Shown piece after piece: positions 58,312 through 64,000 of a DNA stretch of 64,000 nt. A program made the position numbers and the translations under genes. Location: positions 558,001-622,000 of the forward strand of contig NZ_JAODVR010000002.1 in the NCBI RefSeq assembly GCF_025399835.1. The letters run 5' to 3'. The DNA is from Haloarchaeobius sp. HME9146. GTDB taxonomy: Archaea > Halobacteriota > Halobacteria > Halobacteriales > Natrialbaceae. How positions within the stretch are numbered: position 1 is the stretch's first letter; each line of letters begins with the position of its first letter. The notes below the pieces were generated by a model. It saw only the letters and a program-made list of their open reading frames with translations, was not told where the DNA came from and ran no database searches.

Positions 58312-58746
58312 ATGCACTTCGAGGACATCGAGTTGGGCGACACGCTCACCACGGCCGGCCGGACCATCACCGAAGCCGACCTGGTGAACTTCGCGGGCGT
58401 CAGCGGCGATTTCAACCACCTCCACATGGACGCGGCCGAGATGACGGACTCAGACTTCGGCGAACGAATAGCACACGGCGCGCTCGTCTTCTCCGTGATG
58501 ACGGGGCTGCTCTGGCAGTCGCGTGACGCCGATAGCGGCCTCGTCGCCCTCTATGGTGTCGACGAGGTGCGGTTCCGCAATCCGACGTTCGTCGGTGACA
58601 CGGTGCGCGTCGAGACGGAGGTCGTCGACAAGGAGCGCCGTGAGCACCCGACCGCGACCGGCGTGGTCCGGTACCGGGCCGAGGTCGTCACTGCCGAGGA
58701 GGAGAAGACGGTGCTCTCGTGTGTGTTGCTGGCGCTGGTGAAGTAG
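58312..58746 (+). CDS. MaoC-family (R)-specific enoyl hydratase-like protein
   Basis: 144 aa hot-dog fold: FEDIELGDTLTTAGRTITEA, active-site VNFAGVSGDFNHLHMDAA (Asp/His dyad) and ERIAHGALVFSVMTGL. Hydrates enoyl-CoA-type substrates. It lies next to a convergent SDR reductase, which could act in the same acyl pathway. Confidence 0.93.
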   Translation: MHFEDIELGDTLTTAGRTITEADLVNFAGVSGDFNHLHMDAAEMTDSDFGERIAHGALVFSVMTGLLWQSRDADSGLVALYGVDEVRFRNPTFVGDTVRVETEVVDKERREHPTATGVVRYRAEVVTAEEEKTVLSCVLLALVK

Positions 58747-58764
58747 GGCTGTTTTGAGAGCTGG

Positions 58765-59541
58765 TCAGGTCGACAGCAGGTCCGCACCGCCCGTGATACC
58801 GATGACCTGTCCGGTCATGTAATCGGCGTGCTCGCTGGCGAGGTAGCACACCATCGGGGCCACGTCGGATTCGCGGCCGAGTTTCTTCATCGGGGTGGCC
58901 TGGCGGATGCGCTCGAACTGCGGGTTCACCTGTTCGAGTTGTTCCGGCGGGAGGTCAGCGAGGTCGTCGACGACGATGCTCGGCGCGAGCACGTTCGAGG
59001 TGACGCCGTCTTTCGCGCCCTCGAGGGCGAGCGCCCGCCCGAAGCCGACGAGCCCCATCTTCGTCGTCGAGTACGACACCTGGCCGAAGCTGCCGTGGGT
59101 GCCCGCGATGGAGGCCATGGTGATGACCCGACCCCAGCCACGCTCACGCATGTGGGGGAACACCTCTTTGGTGATGTTGTACGCGCCGGTGAGGTTGAGT
59201 TCGAGGTCGCGGTCCCAGAGGTCGTCGTCGAAGTCACCGACGCGGGAGACCGCATCCACGAATCCCGCGTTGTTCACGAGGATGTCGATGCCGCCGGTCG
59301 CTTCGCGAACGTCGGCGACCGTCTCGCGCACGTCGGCGCGGTCGGTCAGGTCGCAGACAACCGCCAGCGCGTCGCCCCCTTCGTCTTCGATGTCGCTCAC
59401 GACGCGTTCTGCACCGGCTTCGTCCACGTCGAGTACGACGACTTCGACGCCCTCGCGTGCGAGGTGTCGGGCGTCTTCGCTACCGAGGCGACCCGCCCCG
59501 CCTGTCACGAGTGCGGTTCTGTCGGAGATTCCGAGGTCCAT
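58765..59541 (-). CDS. Short-chain dehydrogenase/reductase
   Basis: 258 aa. NAD(P) motif VTGGAGRLGS (close to TGxxxGxG), VLVNNAGF, catalytic Ser (MASIAGTHGSFGQ), YSTTKMG (YxxxK) and a family-typical C-terminus with GQVIGITGGADL. Resembles 3-oxoacyl-ACP/CoA reductases; the Asp after beta-2 (VVLDVDEAG) suggests NAD preference. Confidence 0.93.
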   Translation of the reverse strand: MDLGISDRTALVTGGAGRLGSEDARHLAREGVEVVVLDVDEAGAERVVSDIEDEGGDALAVVCDLTDRADVRETVADVREATGGIDILVNNAGFVDAVSRVGDFDDDLWDRDLELNLTGAYNITKEVFPHMRERGWGRVITMASIAGTHGSFGQVSYSTTKMGLVGFGRALALEGAKDGVTSNVLAPSIVVDDLADLPPEQLEQVNPQFERIRQATPMKKLGRESDVAPMVCYLASEHADYMTGQVIGITGGADLLST

Positions 59542-59590
59542 GCCGTGTGCGTCTCGGGGACCCTACAAGAGTGTGCGGGTTGCGGGCATC

Positions 59591-60529
59591 TCACAGGGGC
59601 TCTGGATCGATGTCGACCACCGCCATCGACTCGTCGTAGGTGAGCTGGAGGCCGTCATCCCCGTACCGGACGGTGATGGCGATACGAATCGGGTCCTCGG
59701 AGACGAGTTCCTGGTCGAACTCGCGACCACGGACGAAGTACTCCCAGGACAGTGGATCGATGTCGGGCTTGCGCTGGTAGAAGAACGAGATGACCGCCGG
59801 GTGCCACATCACGGTCGCCCAGGTGGGGAACCGCCAGGTGAGCTTGCACCGCGGGCAGCCGTAGTAGGCGATGGCCCACATCGTGTCCTCGAACTCTGCA
59901 GGCTCGTCGTGGTCCATATGCTCGTCGTACAGCTTGACGTCGATGGTCGGCTCCATCGAGCAGGTCGGACAGATGCCTTCTATCATCGACTGCGTCTTCA
60001 GCGCGACGCGGGCGATACCGACCTCGAAGATCTCTCGTGGTGTCCGGTCGGTGAGGCCCGCGGGGGGAATCTGGAAGGCGGCGAGCTTTCCAGGGGGCGT
60101 GGGGTAAGAGCCCGGGCACTCCGTGCACCGGAGTGTCAGTATCTCGTCGTCGTACTGGACGGTCGTCTCGGTTCCGCCACAGACCGCGCAGACCACGCCC
60201 ACGTGCTGCTCTTCCATCGAGGGGTGCTCGACGCCGGTTCCGGCGACGACGGTCTGGACGATCTGTTCGCCCGCGGCCGTGAGTTCGTATCCGTCGTCCA
60301 GCGACCGGACGAAGTGCCCCTCGAGCTTGCCGAGGTGGTAGTTGAAGTTCCCAGAATCCCTGACACCGACCTCGTCCATCAGGTTCGAGTAACTGACCGG
60401 CTTGGAGGCGAGCGGTTCGGATATCTCCCAGAGTGCCTTGAGAATCCCGAACCGCGTCTCGTTGCCAAGCAGCGAGAACGCCGTCTCGGGTCGTACCGCA
60501 CTCCCTTCCTTCGCCCCCGTCTTCGACAT
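59591..60529 (-). CDS. Winged-helix regulator with zinc ribbons (DUF7351-like), copy A
   Basis: 312 aa. N-terminal ArsR-like HTH: TAFSLLGNETRFGILKALWE, VSYSNLMDEVGVRDSGNFNY, HLGKLEGHFV. Then zinc ribbon one CAVCGGTETT...LRCTEC, and a second ribbon pair ICPTCS...GCPRCKLTW, ending in a C-terminal domain with WHPAVISFF and GREFDQEL. Very similar throughout to the gene at 60660-61610, a tandem duplication. Confidence 0.88.
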   Translation of the reverse strand: MSKTGAKEGSAVRPETAFSLLGNETRFGILKALWEISEPLASKPVSYSNLMDEVGVRDSGNFNYHLGKLEGHFVRSLDDGYELTAAGEQIVQTVVAGTGVEHPSMEEQHVGVVCAVCGGTETTVQYDDEILTLRCTECPGSYPTPPGKLAAFQIPPAGLTDRTPREIFEVGIARVALKTQSMIEGICPTCSMEPTIDVKLYDEHMDHDEPAEFEDTMWAIAYYGCPRCKLTWRFPTWATVMWHPAVISFFYQRKPDIDPLSWEYFVRGREFDQELVSEDPIRIAITVRYGDDGLQLTYDESMAVVDIDPEPL

Positions 60530-60659
60530 ACAGGTGTCTTCTCAGAGTAGGATAATAAATCGACCTGCCATTACGTGTTCGCTCAGCGGTAGTTCGAGCC
60601 AGGCAATCGAAGGAGAGAGGGTCATCCCTACGTGACCGGTCTCCGCAAGATTCAGGCGG

Positions 60660-61610
60660 TCAGGTGTCTGGGCCGTCCCGCTCGACCGAGAGGATGGTCA
60701 TGGATTCGTCGAACGTGAACCGGAGCGTCGCGTCGTCTGCCCGCACCGTGATGGCGAGCCGCGGTGGGTCCTCCGAGAGGAGTTCCTGGTCGAACTCGCG
60801 CCCACGGAGGTAGTAGTTCCACGAGAGGGGCTCGATATCGATGTCGTGGTTGTCGAAGAACGCGATGGTCGCGGGGTGCCAGAGCACGTTGCACCATATC
60901 GGGAACCGCCAGATGTGCTTACACGTCTGACAGAGGTACATCGCTATCGACTGCATGGTCGTGTCGCACTGGTCACACAGCCCTGAATCTCCGCTCTCGT
61001 GCTCACGACACCAGTCCACCTCGACGGTGGGCTCGCTGGCACATCGAGGACAGACACCCGCGATCATCGAGCGAGTCTCGAGCGTGACTCGGGTGATGGC
61101 CGATTCGAACACCGACACCGGGTCGCGTCCGGCGAGCCCAGCTGGTGGGAGGTGGAACTCCGCAAGCTTGCCGGGCCGAGATGGATAGATTCCGTCGCAC
61201 TCGGTGCACTGGACTGTCAGGGTCTCGTCGTCGTATCTGATGGTGGTCCCAGTCCCGTCGCAGACGGGGCAGATGACACCGATGTGCACCGGGTCCATGG
61301 AGGTCTGTTCGACGGCGGTCCCGGCGACGACGGTCTGGACGATCTGTTCGCCGGCGTCGGACAGGACGTACCCGTCGTCCGTCGACTCGACGAAGTGGCC
61401 CTCGAGTTTCCCGAGGTGGTAGTTGAAGTTCCCCGAGTCGCGGACGCCGACGTAGTCCATCAGGTTCGAGTAACTGACCGGGCTGGACTCCGGCGGGTCG
61501 AACAGTTCCCAGAGCGCTCGCAGGATGTTGAACCGCGTCTCGTTGCCGAGTAACGAGAACGCCTCCTCGGGCAGCAACGACGACGATGGCCCAGTCCCCT
61601 CTTCCGACAT
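60660..61610 (-). CDS. Winged-helix regulator with zinc ribbons (DUF7351-like), copy B
   Basis: 316 aa paralog of the next gene downstream, with the same order: HTH (EAFSLLGNETRFNILRALWE, VGVRDSGNFNYHLGKL), ribbon one CPVCDGTGTT...VQCTEC, then CPRCASEP and an added CDQCDTTMQSIAMYLCQTCK, and the WHPATIAFF / GREFDQELL tail. Each copy is preceded by its own A/T-rich patch (AGCAGGATAATAAAT at 61631-61645; AGTAGGATAATAAAT at 60546-60560), so the promoters were duplicated too. Confidence 0.88.
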   Translation of the reverse strand: MSEEGTGPSSSLLPEEAFSLLGNETRFNILRALWELFDPPESSPVSYSNLMDYVGVRDSGNFNYHLGKLEGHFVESTDDGYVLSDAGEQIVQTVVAGTAVEQTSMDPVHIGVICPVCDGTGTTIRYDDETLTVQCTECDGIYPSRPGKLAEFHLPPAGLAGRDPVSVFESAITRVTLETRSMIAGVCPRCASEPTVEVDWCREHESGDSGLCDQCDTTMQSIAMYLCQTCKHIWRFPIWCNVLWHPATIAFFDNHDIDIEPLSWNYYLRGREFDQELLSEDPPRLAITVRADDATLRFTFDESMTILSVERDGPDT

Positions 61611-61729
61611 CTATTCGGAATTTTCTCGAAGCAGGATAATAAATCGCAATACCATCGTGGCCTCTGTGTGTCAATGTCTCTCACACGATTTCAGGACGTG
61701 TTCGAGTCCATTATCCTAGACGCCTGACC

Positions 61730-62554
61730 TTACTTTTCGAACAGCCCCAGGTACGCCCTCGCCCGGTCCTCGTCGAGGTTCCGATGCATGGACCGGCAGA
61801 GCGGCACGATATCGTCTCGAACGACCACCTCGAAGCCAGGGGGGAGGCCGTCGGTCTCGGCGCGGTGTATCATCGACTGATACCACTCTGCTGCCTCGAT
61901 GGAGACGTCGAGCCAGTCGAGGGCTTCGAAGCCAGCCCGGGTCATCGTCTCGTGGAACTCGTCGGGGTGGACCAGCGAGCCGACCGGCCCTTCCGCGGTC
62001 AGCGCCATGGGCGTCAGCAGGGGCTCGACGGGCCCTGCGACGACCTCGTGGACGGCGACCCGGCCACCGGGGGCGAGGACTCGATGGAGTTCCGCGGCCA
62101 GCCCGGCCTTGTACTCGATGTCGCTGGCCAGATCCTGCAGGAACACGACGTCGAACGTGTCGTCCTCGTACGGGAGGTCGAGGGCGTGCTCGTTGCGGAT
62201 GGTCACCTGGTCGTCGAGGCCGACGCGCCGGGTGAGTTCGGTTGCAGCGTGGCAGAACGCAGGCGTCAGGTCGACGCCGACGACCTGGCAGCCGAACTCG
62301 TCCGCCAGGGCACGGGCGGGACCACCCAGCCCGGCAGCCACGTCGAGGACCAGACTCTCCTCGCCGACGCCCGCGAGCGTGGCCAGTTCGAGGGTCGCCT
62401 CGAAGCCCTGTACGTGCAGGTCTTCGAAGACGGTGATGTCGGCGGGTGTGAGGTCGTCGAGGTCACGTCCGGCGGCCGCCAGACTGTCTAACAGTCTCTC
62501 GGTGAAAGCTGCGGTTCGCCCGTCCGTCGAGAGTAACTCGTCGTCTCGAATCAT
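61730..62554 (-). CDS. Class I SAM-dependent methyltransferase
   Basis: 274 aa. SAM-binding motif I VLDVAAGLGGPARALADEFG (~residue 70), acidic motif VVGVDLTPAFC, LPYEDDTFDVVFLQDL (motif IV region), LAPGGRVAVHEVVAGP. Resembles the sarcosine/glycine or sterol/MPBQ-type small-molecule methyltransferases; substrate unknown. ATG 62554 begins MIRDDELLS; an upstream Met 9 nt away is less likely. Confidence 0.9.
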   Translation of the reverse strand: MIRDDELLSTDGRTAAFTERLLDSLAAAGRDLDDLTPADITVFEDLHVQGFEATLELATLAGVGEESLVLDVAAGLGGPARALADEFGCQVVGVDLTPAFCHAATELTRRVGLDDQVTIRNEHALDLPYEDDTFDVVFLQDLASDIEYKAGLAAELHRVLAPGGRVAVHEVVAGPVEPLLTPMALTAEGPVGSLVHPDEFHETMTRAGFEALDWLDVSIEAAEWYQSMIHRAETDGLPPGFEVVVRDDIVPLCRSMHRNLDEDRARAYLGLFEK

Positions 62555-62759
62555 TCGGCACACCGCCCCATCGGAGGTGACAGGTATCGCGTCAAAGAGA
62601 ACAGTCGGCTCGTCTGCGAAGGGTCGTGCTTGGTGGGTCTGAGGCTGCTGGACATTGCGAACTCCTCGGATTTCCGTTACCGGTTCAGTCGCTTGGGGGA
62701 CATAAACAGATTCTGCGTAGCTGAGTACGGTTGGATATCCAACTATTCTAGAAACGGTC

Positions 62760-64000
62760 TCAGAACACGTCGAGCGTCGCGTCCAGCATCGTCCGCGCCA
62801 GGGCGCTCTGTTCGGGTGCTGGAAACGTCACGACGGGGTCCTTGCCGGAGACCTGCGTCGCGACGCTGGTCAGCTCCTCGAACGGGCGCTCCTCGTCACC
62901 GCTTCCGGTCACGGTCACCCAGGCGGTGGTCCGCGTCATGGCGACGAACGCCTCGTTCCGGCGCTGGACGAGCGAGGCGCGTCGGGTCGAGTCGGAGACA
63001 GTGTCGACCCCGACGACGTAGACCTGCGGGGCCTGGTTCCCCTTCGCGCGGTTGACCCGTGAGATGGTGACGGCACCAGCCTCGGTGAACACGTCGGGGT
63101 CACCGTCCCAGACCAGGTTCGCGTCGATGCCGCGGCGACCCAGGCGGTCGGCGAGTCTGCTCCCGGCAGTTCGGGACTCCCCGACACCGCCCAGGGTGAC
63201 GACCATGACCTGTGCCGGGTCGAGCTCGCCCTGCCGGAGGTCGCGGGCGATGGCATCGGCGACGAAGTCGAGTTCAGCCCCGCGGTCGGGGAACCGCTCG
63301 ACCCGGACGAACGGGCGCGCGGCTGGAACCCCTGCGAGTGGATGCGGGCTGTGTTCGGGTGGCCGGCGAAGCGTCACCGGCTCCCCGTACCGCCGGAAGT
63401 CACCCTCGATCTCGTAGCCGAGGTCTTCCCAGCCGGACTGGGTCGTCAGCGCCTGGACGGCCCCGGCGTCCCGACAGAGCCCCATCCCGAAGACGTGGGC
63501 AAGCAACAGGGCGGGCCGCGGGGTCCGGTAGGCCTTCCGGAGGATGCGGCTCTTCTGGACCCCGCCCTCGTAGGCCCCGCTGAGTTCGACCCTGGGTCGT
63601 CCCCGCGAGTCGGTGCCGAATATCTCGGTCGGGCTCGGAGCCGACAGCGACTGCAGGCTCTGTGCCTCGTCGTAGGCCCAGACGAGCCGTTTCGGCGGCC
63701 GCAACACCGCGTGACAGAGCCGGAAGAACGCCGGGTCGAAGTCCTGTGCTTCGTCCACGAGAATCGCTTCGTAGCGCTCCTGCGGGTCGCCTTTGTCGAG
63801 GACTTCGGCACAGCAGTGATGCAGGAGGTCGCGGTCCGGGTCCCCATCAGTGCCCGAAGGCTCCCCGAACACGTCGTCCTCGTCGCCGGAATCCTCGAAC
63901 TCGGCACGGGCCTCGCTGTAGGTTCGCGGGTCGACACCGGCAGCCTGTGCGGCCTCGGAGTAGAGCCCGCGGCGGGTCTTGCCGCCCCAGCCGTGCATCA
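62760..64000 (-). CDS. UvrD/PcrA-type helicase, C-terminal part (5' end outside window)
   Basis: At least 412 aa, open to the window edge. Walker B ILVDEAQDFDPAFFRLCHAV, motif III-like LVWAYDEAQSLQSL (a DEAQ copy), RKAYRTPRPALLLAH (motif IV-like), VTISRVNRAKGNQAPQVYVV (motif V) and RRNEAFVAMTRTTAWVTVTG (motif VI). Superfamily 1 helicase; probably DNA repair or defence-related. The Met at 63998 is internal: it lies inside a conserved region and the frame continues beyond the edge, where Walker A should lie. Confidence 0.9.
   Translation of the reverse strand, partial: MHGWGGKTRRGLYSEAAQAAGVDPRTYSEARAEFEDSGDEDDVFGEPSGTDGDPDRDLLHHCCAEVLDKGDPQERYEAILVDEAQDFDPAFFRLCHAVLRPPKRLVWAYDEAQSLQSLSAPSPTEIFGTDSRGRPRVELSGAYEGGVQKSRILRKAYRTPRPALLLAHVFGMGLCRDAGAVQALTTQSGWEDLGYEIEGDFRRYGEPVTLRRPPEHSPHPLAGVPAARPFVRVERFPDRGAELDFVADAIARDLRQGELDPAQVMVVTLGGVGESRTAGSRLADRLGRRGIDANLVWDGDPDVFTEAGAVTISRVNRAKGNQAPQVYVVGVDTVSDSTRRASLVQRRNEAFVAMTRTTAWVTVTGSGDEERPFEELTSVATQVSGKDPVVTFPAPEQSALARTMLDATLDVF

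Noticed and set aside
1-64000. CRISPR array
   Set aside because: No set of regularly spaced identical repeats with unique spacers; the ORB copies are irregularly spaced and vary.

Overview
The window is haloarchaeal chromosome. It is about 65% GC, its proteins are strongly acidic, most genes have a TATA-like box about 26-28 nt before a leaderless start, exported proteins carry Tat (RR) signals and lipoboxes, and several families are restricted to haloarchaea (RdfA, MTH865-like, DUF4013). No insertion sequence, integrase or CRISPR array was seen.

Region by region. (1) 1-3.6 kb is a replication origin locus. The 3' part of an orc1/cdc6 gene is followed by six direct copies of an origin-recognition-box-like repeat and by a convergent pair of paralogous origin-side genes, one with a C2H2-type finger. 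(2) 3.6-18.2 kb is ordinary core content: UspA, a PIN-ATPase-KH protein, HxlR regulator, a redoxin with a C-terminal frameshift, cob(I)alamin adenosyltransferase, EamA transporter, MOSC protein, alpha/beta hydrolase, PAS histidine kinase, DUF2071 + DCC pair, and a winged-helix regulator. (3) 18.2-22.6 kb is the most unusual part. Canonical tRNA-Asp and tRNA-Glu are followed by about 1.2 kb packed with structured RNA. At least four tRNA-like units there have intact acceptor and T arms, but the anticodon domain is missing or replaced; three carry a well-conserved hairpin and the fourth is preceded by a weaker copy. Three compact tRNAs (Val, Ala, Asn) come next, then a gene for a Ro60/Rsr-type TROVE-vWA protein. 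I read this as a candidate archaeal Ro60-Y RNA locus with tRNA-mimicking Y RNAs. (4) 22.6-31.6 kb is a nitrogen/peptide catabolic cluster: IclR regulator, M20 carbamoylase, glutamine amidotransferase, and an oligopeptide-type ABC transporter with the two ATPases fused. (5) 31.7-34.3 kb holds rdfA and an archaea-specific SMC-related gene (cell shape). (6) 34.5-48.9 kb is mixed: MTH865, CBS protein, two Tat amidohydrolases around an RNA-ligase partner protein, the Rnl3-type RNA ligase, CapA, MBL and DHH phosphoesterases, Usp proteins. (7) 49-55 kb has a tightly overlapping membrane operon (DUF4129-like, DUF7269-like, DUF58, DUF7519-like) next to an M48 protease. (8) 55.4-64 kb has a large REC-GAF-PAS-LOV-PAS histidine kinase, MaoC and SDR enzymes, two tandem zinc-ribbon winged-helix regulators, a methyltransferase, and the C-terminal part of a UvrD-type helicase cut by the window end.

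All functional calls rest on reading motifs by eye. No database search, covariance model or alignment was run.
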